From an uncultured Lachnospiraceae bacterium (GTDB lineage Bacteria > Bacillota > Clostridia > Lachnospirales > Lachnospiraceae): a DNA stretch of 52,181 nt. The position numbers and the translations under genes are program-made. The stretch covers positions 1-52,181 of the forward strand of contig CAMJGH010000006.1 in assembly GCA_946405185.1 (NCBI GenBank). The letters are read 5' to 3'. The notes under the pieces were generated by a model that saw only the letters and a program-made list of their open reading frames with translations, searched no databases and was not told where the DNA came from. Of the stretch, positions 16,282 through 23,837 are shown piece by piece (position 1 is the first letter of the stretch; each line of letters starts with the position of its first letter).

Positions 16282-17595
16282 ATGAATCATACTGTCCGTG
16301 AATACGGTGCCGCCGGCGACGGCCGCACCGACGACCGTGCCGCTATCCAGGCGGCCATCGACGCCGTCTGTGCTTCCGGCGGCGGCCGGGTGACGCTCGA
16401 GAGCGGCCACACCTACTATTCTTCCTCGCTCATCCTCAAAGAAAACGTGGACATGCACGTGGAAAAAGGCGCGAGGCTCCTCGCCTCGGCGGACCTTTCC
16501 ACCTACGTCCACCCCAACGACGGCCAGCGCGACGCGGGCGTTGACCGCGTGGGCACGCCCGTCACCCTCAAGCCTTCCTACGCCTTTCTGTACGCGAAAG
16601 ACGCCGCCCACGTCACCATCAGCGGCGAGGGCGTCATCGACGGCAACTGCTGCGCCTTTGTGAAGCGCGTGAGCCCGTACTACGTCACGGGGGATTTCTA
16701 CCCCCGCCCCACGCTGATCTACGCGGAGCACTGTGACCATCTCACCGTGAAGGATATCACGCTCACCAACGCCCCGTTCTGGACGCTCCACCCGGCCGGG
16801 TGCGATGACGTGCTGATCAGCCGGATCCGCATCCTGAACCCGCTGGATGTGGCCAACTCCGACGGCATCGACCCGGACCACTCCAAAAACGTACGCATTC
16901 TGGGTTGCCACATCGAGTGCGCGGACGATGCCATCTGCCTGAAGAGTTCCTCCGGCAACATGGAATACGGCCCCACCGAGAACGTGGTCATCGCGGACTG
17001 CACGCTGGTCTCCACCTCGGCGGCGCTGAAGATCGGCACCGAAGGCACGGGGGATTTCCGCAACGTCACCGTGCACGACTGCCACATCTCCCGGTCCAAC
17101 CGCGGCATCTCCATCCAGATCCGCGACGGCGGCAACGTGGAGCACGTCTTCTTTACGAACATCTTCATCGACACCCGGCGCTTCGCGGACTGCTGGTGGG
17201 GGACGGCTGAGCCCATCACCATCTCCTCCCACGACCGGGATCAGGAGACGCACTCCGGCACCATCCGCGACATCCGCTTCGCGCACATCCGGTGCGACTC
17301 CGAAAACGGCGTCTTTTTCTCCGGAAGCCCCGAAAAGAAGATCAAAGACGTGGTGCTGGAGGATGTTTCCGTCACCCTGCGCACCAAGAGCCGCTGGCCG
17401 AAGGGACAGTACGACCTGCGCCCCGGGTACGGCAAAGGCATTGAGGAATGTAAAAGCGCCGGCTTCATGGTGCGCGACGTGGACGGCATCCGCTTCACCG
17501 ACTGTCAGGTCACCTTCGCCGATGACGGCGGCGGGAAGTTCGGCGAACCGTGCGTGCTGCAGGACAGCCTGCGCGTGAGAGGCGAAATCCTGTGA
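16282..17595 (+). CDS. Glycoside hydrolase family 28 (polygalacturonase-like)
   Basis: A 437-residue right-handed beta-helix enzyme predicted to hydrolyse pectic galacturonides. It opens with the pectinase-type YGA.GDG.TDD (residues 8-18). Catalytic aspartates are D194 in NSDG and the pair D215/D216 in ADDAICLK. The usual GHG motif is not obvious (TEGTGDF occurs there), and QIRDGG stands where RIK is common, so activity may be on a modified or exo substrate. No signal peptide, so it probably acts on imported oligosaccharides. SD CAAGGAGG precedes the ATG. TATGAT at 16241-16246 is a possible -10. Confidence 0.9.
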   Translation: MNHTVREYGAAGDGRTDDRAAIQAAIDAVCASGGGRVTLESGHTYYSSSLILKENVDMHVEKGARLLASADLSTYVHPNDGQRDAGVDRVGTPVTLKPSYAFLYAKDAAHVTISGEGVIDGNCCAFVKRVSPYYVTGDFYPRPTLIYAEHCDHLTVKDITLTNAPFWTLHPAGCDDVLISRIRILNPLDVANSDGIDPDHSKNVRILGCHIECADDAICLKSSSGNMEYGPTENVVIADCTLVSTSAALKIGTEGTGDFRNVTVHDCHISRSNRGISIQIRDGGNVEHVFFTNIFIDTRRFADCWWGTAEPITISSHDRDQETHSGTIRDIRFAHIRCDSENGVFFSGSPEKKIKDVVLEDVSVTLRTKSRWPKGQYDLRPGYGKGIEECKSAGFMVRDVDGIRFTDCQVTFADDGGGKFGEPCVLQDSLRVRGEIL

Positions 17596-17663
17596 CCAAA
17601 TGGGACGCAGCAAACTGGTCTCTTTCCAAACCAAAAGGGACAGACCCATGAGTCTGTCCCTTT
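17594..17663. repeat. GGGAC-family palindrome B, bidirectional terminator
   Basis: GACCAAATGGGACGCAGC... (17594-17619) is nearly identical to one arm of element C. It is followed by a perfect 12-bp hairpin AAAGGGACAGAC (17634-17645) / GTCTGTCCCTTT (17652-17663). The GH28 stop codon TGA overlaps its first bases. Lies between convergent genes. Confidence 0.75.
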
Positions 17664-17669
17664 GGCATA

Positions 17670-17903
17670 TTACTCTCCCGGTTCCTCGTCGGGCGCGTCC
17701 GGGTCGTATTCCAGCAGGTCGCCGGGCTGGCAGTCGAGCGCTTCGCAGAGTTTGGCGAGGGTGCTGACTTTCACGGCTTTGGCCTTGCCGTTCTTTAAGA
17801 TGGAGATGTTGGCCATGGTGATGCCCACGCGGTCGGACAGTTCCATGACTTTCATCTTGCGTTTGGCGAGCATCACGTCGATGTTGAAGATGATCTGTCC
17901 CAT
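17670..17903 (-). CDS. Small XRE regulator (YozG-like)
   Basis: A 77-residue protein that is essentially one HTH domain: IIFNIDVMLAKRKMKVMELS, then GITMANISILKNGKAKAVK and LAKLCEALDCQPGDLLEY. This matches the small XRE proteins encoded with DUF2975 membrane proteins. It starts 10 bp after the DUF2975 gene, whose stop codon overlaps its AAGGAGG site, so they are co-translated. Likely regulates the shared promoter at 18459-18487. Confidence 0.92.
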   Translation of the reverse strand: MGQIIFNIDVMLAKRKMKVMELSDRVGITMANISILKNGKAKAVKVSTLAKLCEALDCQPGDLLEYDPDAPDEEPGE

Positions 17904-17913
17904 GATGCCCTCC

Positions 17914-18393
17914 TTAAATGGTCAGGTCGGACTGCTGCTGCAGGTCCGCCGCGTTGTCCACCAGCCCTGCCAGGCCCTGGCAGACCACACCGATGGCCGC
18001 GCCGACAAACACCACGCCCAGCGCCATCAGCAGGATCCCCGGGTGGTTCATGTTCAGGAACGTGTAGACGATGTTGCCCACCAAAAACAGCGCGCTGTCA
18101 AAGTACGCCAGCCGGGCGATGGCGCGGAAGCGCGTGGCGTTTTCCGGCACGAACGGGCGCTCCGCCGCGAGGCTGTCCGCCACCTTCCAGGCCACCACCA
18201 GAGCCGCATAGCACGGGATGGCCGTCGCCCAGATGAGCGCCACCCACGGCCGGAACGCGTAGGCAAATTCCGGGTATCGCCCGACAATGGAAAGGCCGAA
18301 CTGCGGGATAGCCCAGAAATACGCGCCGGCTCCCACCACCGCGAAGCCGATGATGACAAACCGCAGCCAGGCGGCCAGTTTCTTTTGTGTCAT
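17914..18393 (-). CDS. DUF2975 membrane protein
   Basis: A 159-residue protein with four hydrophobic segments (about residues 8-30, 45-72, 97-120 and 124-148), matching the DUF2975 family typically paired with a small XRE regulator as here. The chosen ATG at 18393 has GGGAAGGAG before it; the upstream start at 18444 does not. A near-consensus promoter lies 65-95 bp upstream with a palindrome beyond it. The biochemical role of the family is unknown; the pair is probably an autoregulated membrane module. Confidence 0.88.
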   Translation of the reverse strand: MTQKKLAAWLRFVIIGFAVVGAGAYFWAIPQFGLSIVGRYPEFAYAFRPWVALIWATAIPCYAALVVAWKVADSLAAERPFVPENATRFRAIARLAYFDSALFLVGNIVYTFLNMNHPGILLMALGVVFVGAAIGVVCQGLAGLVDNAADLQQQSDLTI

Positions 18394-18458
18394 GAGTACA
18401 CTCCTTCCCGGCACCGGCATCGCCGGCGCCCTCCCCACTGACACCGGGGAGTGTCCTC

Positions 18459-18487
18459 ATCATATCGCCGCGCAGATTGATTGTCAA
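18459..18487 (-). promoter_or_regulatory. Promoter of DUF2975/XRE operon
   Basis: On the minus strand TTGACA (18487-18482), 17-bp spacer, TATGAT (18464-18459). Confidence 0.75.
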
Positions 18488-18495
18488 GTTGTTTT

Positions 18496-18510
18496 TATCG
18501 TTTTGCGATA
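18496..18510. promoter_or_regulatory. Candidate XRE operator
   Basis: TATCG-TTTTG-CGATA, a perfect 5-bp inverted repeat directly upstream of the -35 box of the DUF2975/XRE promoter. Assignment to the co-encoded regulator is inference. Confidence 0.4.
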
Positions 18511-18525
18511 TATTCATTCTGTGAG

Positions 18526-18586
18526 GACCAAATGGGACGTAGCAAACTGGTATAAACCGTACCAGTTTGCTACGTCCCATTTGGTC
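18526..18586. repeat. GGGAC-family palindrome C, perfect 27-bp arms
   Basis: Arms of 27 bp (18526-18552 and 18560-18586) are perfectly complementary around a 7-nt loop; the left arm begins GACCAAATGGGACGTAGC. The direct repeat ATTTGGTCTGC follows twice (to 18600). Unlike most relatives it lies between divergent transcription units, ahead of the SpoU gene. Confidence 0.85.
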
Positions 18587-18678
18587 TGCATTTGGTCTGC
18601 ATTTCCTGCTTGCGCCGCCCTCCCTCTTTCGCTACACTGGGAAGGTGCGCGGAGGAACCGCGCCGGAAGGAGTTCCCT

Positions 18679-19512
18679 ATGCCCGCCATCACCCGCCTGA
18701 CCGATCTGGCAGCCCCGGAGCTGGCCGTCTACGCCACGCTCTCCGAAAAAGACATCCGCCACCTGTACGAGCCGGACGGCGGCCTGTTTGTGGCCGAGAG
18801 CCCCAAGGTGACCATGCGGGCGCTGGATGCCGGCATCAAACCCGTCTCGCTGCTGATCAGTGAAAAGCAGCTGTACGGTGAGAGTGAGGCTGCGCCGCTC
18901 GTCGAACGGCTCTCGCAGATGAACGTGCCGTTCTACACCGGCCCGGAAGAGATGTTAAAAGACCTGACAGGCCTGCCCGTCACCCGCGGGGTGCTCTGCG
19001 CCATGGAGCGCCCGGAGCCTGTGGATCCGGAGACGCTGCTGGAGACCACCCGCCGCGTGGCGGTGCTGGAGCGTGTGACCAACCCTACGAACGTCGGCGC
19101 CATCATCCGGTCGGCCGCTGCCCTGGGGGTGGATGCCGTGCTGCTGACGCCCTCCTGCGCGGACCCGCTCTACCGCCGGGCCATCCGCGTGAGCATGGGC
19201 ACGGTTTTTCAGGTGCCCTGGGCGTATCTGCCGCACAATGACGGCGCTGCCTTCCTGCCCATCCTGAAAAAGCACGGCTTTGCCTCCGCCGCCATGGCGT
19301 TAAAGGAAGACTCCGTCTCCGTGGCCGATGCGGGCCCGCGCGGCGAGGAGAAGCTGGCCATCTGGCTGGGCGAGGAGGGGTACGGGCTGGCCGATGCCAC
19401 CATCGCCGGGTGTGACTACACCGTGCTCATCCCCATGACCCACGGCGTGGATTCGCTGAACGTCGCCGCCGCCTCGGCGGTGGCGTTCTGGGAACTGTCC
19501 AAAAAAGACTGA
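18679..19512 (+). CDS. TrmH/SpoU-family RNA 2'-O-methyltransferase
   Basis: A 277-residue SAM-dependent methyltransferase modifying ribose in tRNA or rRNA. The SPOUT motifs are clear: motif 1 in ERVTNPTNVGAIIRSA (about residues 138-153), motif 2 in WLGEEGYGL, and motif 3 in MTHGVDSLNVAAASAVAF near the C-terminus. An N-terminal substrate-binding domain precedes them. The ATG at 18679 follows GAAGGAG; the long palindrome C lies upstream and may affect its transcript start. The target nucleotide cannot be told. Confidence 0.92.
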   Translation: MPAITRLTDLAAPELAVYATLSEKDIRHLYEPDGGLFVAESPKVTMRALDAGIKPVSLLISEKQLYGESEAAPLVERLSQMNVPFYTGPEEMLKDLTGLPVTRGVLCAMERPEPVDPETLLETTRRVAVLERVTNPTNVGAIIRSAAALGVDAVLLTPSCADPLYRRAIRVSMGTVFQVPWAYLPHNDGAAFLPILKKHGFASAAMALKEDSVSVADAGPRGEEKLAIWLGEEGYGLADATIAGCDYTVLIPMTHGVDSLNVAAASAVAFWELSKKD

Positions 19513-19581
19513 TTACGCTTTTCGAGAAGCCGTTTTGTGTTTGTTCCGGGGCAGCGCCCCGCCTGGAAAGCAGGATGTGGT

Positions 19582-20826
19582 ATGAGCAGTACCGAAAGAA
19601 AGAAGATCTTCTACGGGTGGTACGTGGTGGCCGCCGGCTGCGCCGTCATCGCCTTTGACTACGGCATGGTGACCAACTGCTTCGGGCAGTTCATCAAGCC
19701 GGTCTGCGCGGGGCTTGGCTTTACGCGTGAGCAGATGAGCCTGAACCAGACCATCACCTCGATCATCTCCATGCTGGTGGCCATGTTCTGGGGGCAGATC
19801 CACCGCCGCATCAAGCTGCACCGCGCCATGTGCGTGAGCGCCGTGGTGGTGCCGCTTCTCTTCGCTTCGTATTCGTTCGCGCCAAACCTGGCGGTCTTTT
19901 ACACCATCACGGTGCTGCTGTCCATCGCCAACTCCATCCTCACGCTGATGGTGCTGACCTTCATCATCAGCAACTGGTTCGTGGAACACCGCGGCGTGGC
20001 GCTGGGCCTGACCTCCATGGGCAGCGGCCTGGGCGCCATGATCATGAACACCGTCATCAGCCAGCTGATCCTGTCGTACGGCTGGCAGGCCGCCTACCGG
20101 ATTTTGGGCGCGTTCATGGGGGTGGTCATCATCCCCTGCGTGTGGTTTGTCATCCGCGAGTATCCGCAGGATAAGGGCCTTTTGCCCTACGGCATGACGC
20201 GGGACACCAAAAACGTGGAGGCTTCCGCCTCCCCGTCCGCGCTTCCCGCCGCCGGCGTGACCTACGCCGAGGCCAGACGTTCCGCCCGCTACTGGCTGCT
20301 CTTCGCGGCCACGGTGCTGGTGGTCACGGCCATCAACATCTTCTACCCCACCGAAGCCCCGCACCTGTCGGATTCCGGGTACTCCGTGACGTTCGCGGCC
20401 GTCGTCGCCTCCGTCTCCATGGGCGCCATGGCGGCCGGCAAAGTGCTGCTGGGGCGCCTGTTTGACCGCTTCGGAACGCTGCCGGCGTCGCTTACCGCCT
20501 GCCTGGCCACGCTGGCCGGGACGCTGGGGCTCATCTGGTGCCGGTTCACGCCGATGCTCGCGCTCATCGTCTTCGGCGTGGCGCTGGGGTCGGTCTTCGG
20601 CGCCATGTGCCTGCCGTTTGTGGTGAGCGGCCTCTTCGGGCCGAAGGATTACGATACGATCCTGGGCAAGCAGAACGTCGCCGTGGCTTTAGGGTGTGCG
20701 GCCGGGCCGTACCTGTCCGGGATGATCTACGACACCGCCGGGAGTTACGTGCCCGCCTACTGGCTGGGCGCCGGGATGACGGTGGCGGGGATCGTGGTGC
20801 TGGTGGGGCTGCTTACGAAGAAATGA
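19582..20826 (+). CDS. MFS transporter (OFA-like)
   Basis: A 414-residue major facilitator with 12 membrane segments. The N-terminal FYGWYVVAAG and the central loop preceding YAEARRSARYWLLF resemble the oxalate/formate antiporter (OFA) subgroup, which carries small organic anions or solutes. The start at 19582 has AGGA upstream. A short GC hairpin (CGGGGC-AGC-GCCCCG, 19547-19561) separates it from the SpoU gene and could attenuate read-through. Substrate unknown. Confidence 0.88.
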   Translation: MSSTERKKIFYGWYVVAAGCAVIAFDYGMVTNCFGQFIKPVCAGLGFTREQMSLNQTITSIISMLVAMFWGQIHRRIKLHRAMCVSAVVVPLLFASYSFAPNLAVFYTITVLLSIANSILTLMVLTFIISNWFVEHRGVALGLTSMGSGLGAMIMNTVISQLILSYGWQAAYRILGAFMGVVIIPCVWFVIREYPQDKGLLPYGMTRDTKNVEASASPSALPAAGVTYAEARRSARYWLLFAATVLVVTAINIFYPTEAPHLSDSGYSVTFAAVVASVSMGAMAAGKVLLGRLFDRFGTLPASLTACLATLAGTLGLIWCRFTPMLALIVFGVALGSVFGAMCLPFVVSGLFGPKDYDTILGKQNVAVALGCAAGPYLSGMIYDTAGSYVPAYWLGAGMTVAGIVVLVGLLTKK

Positions 20827-20839
20827 GCAGCGAAGGGGC

Positions 20840-20906
20840 GAGTCAGAAAGGGGCAGGTCATCTGACTCATTGGAAATTAGTCAGCAGTGACCTGTCCCTC
20901 TGACTC
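20840..20906. repeat. GGGAC-family palindrome D
   Basis: GAGTCAGAAAGGGGCAGGTC... (20840-20866) pairs imperfectly with ...GTGACCTGTCCCTCTGACTC (20879-20906). Located between the convergent MFS and AraC genes, probably terminating both. Shares GGGRCAGGTCA with elements H, I and J, and the outer TGAGTCAG-like tag with F, G and I. Confidence 0.75.
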
Positions 20907-22116
20907 ACCCCTTCCGGTACTGCGCCGGCGTCACGCCGGTTTCTTCCTTGAAGCACTGGATGAAATAATTGACCGTATTGAACGCCAGGCGTTCGGCAAT
21001 CTCTCTGACCGGGCGGTCGGTGGATGTCAGCATCACTTTGGCGCGCTCCACGCGGGCGCGGCGGATGTAGGCACTCACGGACAGCCCGGTTTCTTTCTTG
21101 AATTTTTCCGTCAGATAATACTCCGTGTAGCCGCAGAGCATGGCCAGGTCCTTGACGCGGATCTTTTTGTCCAGGCTCAGGTCGATGTAATCGCAGCACT
21201 TGCGGATGGCTAACGAACACTCCGGACGGAAGTGCAGGTGATGCACGCGGTAGATGAAATCGTGGTACATGGTGAAGGTCATGGCGGAGAGCTCGCCGGA
21301 ATCCCGGCAGTCCTCGGCGGCCTGGATGTAGGAATCCCCCAGTTCGTAGGCCACCTCCGGGCTCAGTCCCCCTTCCATGGCCGCGCGGGACACCAGGGTG
21401 ACAAACACCGTGATGCTGGTCTTCATGGCGCGCAGCGGGTCCCGGGAGGTCACCGGGGTGCCGCCGCTTAAGCGCACGCTCCCCTGCAGGGCTTCCTGGT
21501 AGTTGATGTCGCCGTTGCGCACCATCTTTAAGAGCGCCTGCTCCGCCCGGTACACATCCGTGCGGTCGCGCTGTTCATCCGGCCGGATGACGGGGCCTTC
21601 CGCTTCCGGTTCCGGCGCGAAGGCCTCCAGCCCGCACTGTTCGCCCGTCAGCGCGTTGTGGATCATCAGCGCATACCGGGAAAAGACCGCGTAGGGCATG
21701 ACCGGCAGGGCGGGCAGGCGCTCATACAGCTGCCGCTCCCACTCCGCCGATCCGGCCTCCCGCGGAAAGCCGCGCAGGCCTTCTTTTAACGCCCGCGCCT
21801 GCGGTGCCTGATAGAAGACCGGCCCGATGACAAAGAGCATCTCCTCCCGGCGCTCCACTTCCCGCGTGACGGCCCACTGCATGCCGATGGCGCTGCCGAT
21901 CACCAGAGGGAGGCTGCCGGCGGCCGCGGCCGCCCGGGCCTTTTCAAACCCGCCCAGATACCGGAAGGCCCGGTCAAAGAAGTCCTCCTCCGGGCAGGAG
22001 GACGCGATCCGTTTTCCCGACAAACTGTAAGCCCAGACATAGAGTCTCTCCCCCTGGGGGATGATCTTCTCCAGCAGCAACAGGTTTTGTTCCGCCTGCG
22101 TTATCCTCTCTTCCAT
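20905..22116 (-). CDS. AraC-family transcriptional regulator
   Basis: A 403-residue regulator. The last 100 residues hold two HTH motifs of the AraC type (IRVKDLAMLCGYTEYYLTEKF and PVREIAERLAFNTVNYFIQCF), while the N-terminal 290 residues form an unrecognised sensing region. The ATG at 22116 has GGAGG 9 bases upstream; a GTG at 22152 is less likely. It is divergent from the symporter-glycosidase operon beginning at 22293, and most likely activates it in response to an imported sugar. A GGGAC-family palindrome overlaps its end. Confidence 0.92.
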   Translation of the reverse strand: MEERITQAEQNLLLLEKIIPQGERLYVWAYSLSGKRIASSCPEEDFFDRAFRYLGGFEKARAAAAAGSLPLVIGSAIGMQWAVTREVERREEMLFVIGPVFYQAPQARALKEGLRGFPREAGSAEWERQLYERLPALPVMPYAVFSRYALMIHNALTGEQCGLEAFAPEPEAEGPVIRPDEQRDRTDVYRAEQALLKMVRNGDINYQEALQGSVRLSGGTPVTSRDPLRAMKTSITVFVTLVSRAAMEGGLSPEVAYELGDSYIQAAEDCRDSGELSAMTFTMYHDFIYRVHHLHFRPECSLAIRKCCDYIDLSLDKKIRVKDLAMLCGYTEYYLTEKFKKETGLSVSAYIRRARVERAKVMLTSTDRPVREIAERLAFNTVNYFIQCFKEETGVTPAQYRKG

Positions 22117-22202
22117 CTCATCCTGCCTCCCTCCTTGAGGACAGTCTATCACAAGCCGTCCAAAATAACCCGAATTTTTGTAACTTTTCCCGTTTTGCTG
22201 AA

Positions 22203-22232
22203 TTTACGGCCCTCCCGGCTCTTTCTTACAAT
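22203..22232 (+). promoter_or_regulatory. Putative promoter of the glycosidase operon
   Basis: TTTACG, 18-bp spacer, TACAAT (22227-22232), about 60 bp before the symporter start. The weak -35 fits an activator-dependent promoter. Confidence 0.4.
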
Positions 22233-22292
22233 AAAGGCAGATCAAACACAGGGGCCCATCGGGGCCATTTCTTCAGCAAAAGGAGAGTCATT

Positions 22293-23765
22293 ATGAGCAG
22301 ACAGCATGCTGCGGCAAGCGAGATCGACGGTGTCCAGTACCGCCGCGCGAAACTCTGGCAGATCATCCTGATCGCCTTCAACGCCTTCAACGGCATGGCC
22401 ATGTACTTCCTGATCGGCCTGGCCAGCTACTCGGCTTCCATCGGCTACGGCATCGCCACGGTGGCCGTCGGCGGGCTCTTAACCTTCACCCGCATCTTCG
22501 ACGCCGTCACCGACCCGCTCTTAGCCTTCCTCTATGACCGCGTCAACACGCCGTTTGGCAAAGTCCGGCCGCTGCTCTTCCTCGGCTGGGCCATCCAGAG
22601 CCTGGGCGTGCTGTGCATGTTCAACTTCTTCTCCAGCAAGGGGCACGGCGTGATCGTCTTCGTCGCCTGCTACATGCTCTACGTCATCGGCTACACCATC
22701 GTCAACATGACCGCGCAGACCCTGCCCGCCCTGCTTACCAACGACCCGAAGCAGCGCCCCACCGTGGGTGTGTGGCAGACCGCCTTCAACTACGTGGTGC
22801 CCATGGCCTTAAACGTCATCGTCTACACCAAGATGATGCCGGCCTTCGGCGGAAGCTTCAACCAGGCGTTCTTAAACACCGTCACCTGGCTGTGCGTGGC
22901 TATGTCCTTCGTCGGTGTGGTGCTGGTGGCCATCGGCGTCTCCGCGTACGACAAGCCCGAGAACTTTGAGGGCATCGGCAAGCGCGAGCACCTGAAGGTC
23001 AAAGACATGCTCAACGTCCTGGCCCACAACAAGCCCCTGCAGAGCTACATCATCTCCGCTTCCTCCGACAAGATCGCCCAGCAGGCGGCCTCCGCGTCCA
23101 TCGTGGGCACCATGCTCTCCGGCATCCTGATCGGCGACATGGGCCTGGCCACCACGCTCTCCGTGATCGGCATGTTCCCGTCCATCATCTTCGCCGTCAT
23201 CGGCGCCCGCTACGCCGGCATCCACGGCAACAAGGAGTCCATCGTCACCTGGACGCGCTACTCCATCATTGCCAACCTGATCATGATCCTCTTCTTCGTG
23301 ATCACCTACACGACCATCGGCACCACCAGCATCTCCCACATGGGCGTCACCATGATCGCCTACGTGGCCCTGACGCTCATCGTCAACGGCACGTCCATGT
23401 GCGTCACCACCGCCAACACGGGCTTTATGGCCGATATCATCGACTTTGAGCTGGACCGCAGCGGCAAGTACATCCCGGCCGTGGTCACCGGCACCTACAG
23501 CCTGGTGGACAAGATCGTCTCCTCGTTCTCGGCGGCCATCGCGACCGGTTGCGTGGCGCTGATCGGCTACACGCAGACCATGCCGCAGCCCACCGATCCG
23601 TCGACGCCCGGCGTCTTCTGGATGACCATGTTCCTGCGCTACGGCCTGGCCATCATCGGATTTATCTGCACGCTGATCGCCATGCGCTTCTGCAAGCTGG
23701 ACAAGAAAGAAATGGTCAACGTCCAGAAGCGCATCGAAGAAAAGAAAGCGGAACTGGCCAAATAA
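22293..23765 (+). CDS. GPH-family (MelB-like) sugar:cation symporter
   Basis: A 490-residue transporter with 12 membrane segments of the glycoside-pentoside-hexuronide:cation symporter family. Diagnostic is the loop FDAVTDPLLAFLYDRVNTPFGKVRP (its D..TDP...DR core and G+.RP end), where MelB binds the coupling cation. It is the first gene of an operon with GH2, GH43 and GH1 enzymes, so it likely imports the oligosaccharide or glycoside they degrade. The ATG follows AAAGGAGAG. Confidence 0.94.
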   Translation: MSRQHAAASEIDGVQYRRAKLWQIILIAFNAFNGMAMYFLIGLASYSASIGYGIATVAVGGLLTFTRIFDAVTDPLLAFLYDRVNTPFGKVRPLLFLGWAIQSLGVLCMFNFFSSKGHGVIVFVACYMLYVIGYTIVNMTAQTLPALLTNDPKQRPTVGVWQTAFNYVVPMALNVIVYTKMMPAFGGSFNQAFLNTVTWLCVAMSFVGVVLVAIGVSAYDKPENFEGIGKREHLKVKDMLNVLAHNKPLQSYIISASSDKIAQQAASASIVGTMLSGILIGDMGLATTLSVIGMFPSIIFAVIGARYAGIHGNKESIVTWTRYSIIANLIMILFFVITYTTIGTTSISHMGVTMIAYVALTLIVNGTSMCVTTANTGFMADIIDFELDRSGKYIPAVVTGTYSLVDKIVSSFSAAIATGCVALIGYTQTMPQPTDPSTPGVFWMTMFLRYGLAIIGFICTLIAMRFCKLDKKEMVNVQKRIEEKKAELAK

Positions 23766-23778
23766 TACCGACACCTCT

Positions 23779-23812
23779 TTCAGCGGACAGACCGTCTTGT
23801 CTGTCCGCTGAA
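23779..23812 (+). terminator. Intra-operon hairpin between symporter and GH2
   Basis: TTCAGCGGACAGAC (23779-23792) / GTCTGTCCGCTGAA (23799-23812), a perfect 14-bp stem with 6-nt loop and no T run. Probably protects or partly terminates the symporter message. Its GGACAGAC/GTCTGTCC core matches element B. Confidence 0.55.
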
Positions 23813-23837
23813 CGCGTCTTACAGAAAGGAAAACTTC

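Noticed and set aside
16125-16283. Longer start for the PAP2 gene at 16283
   Set aside because: It would run through the divergent promoter region and add 53 residues unlike the family.
16096-17649. 517-codon minus-strand open frame
   Set aside because: Antisense to the GH28 gene.
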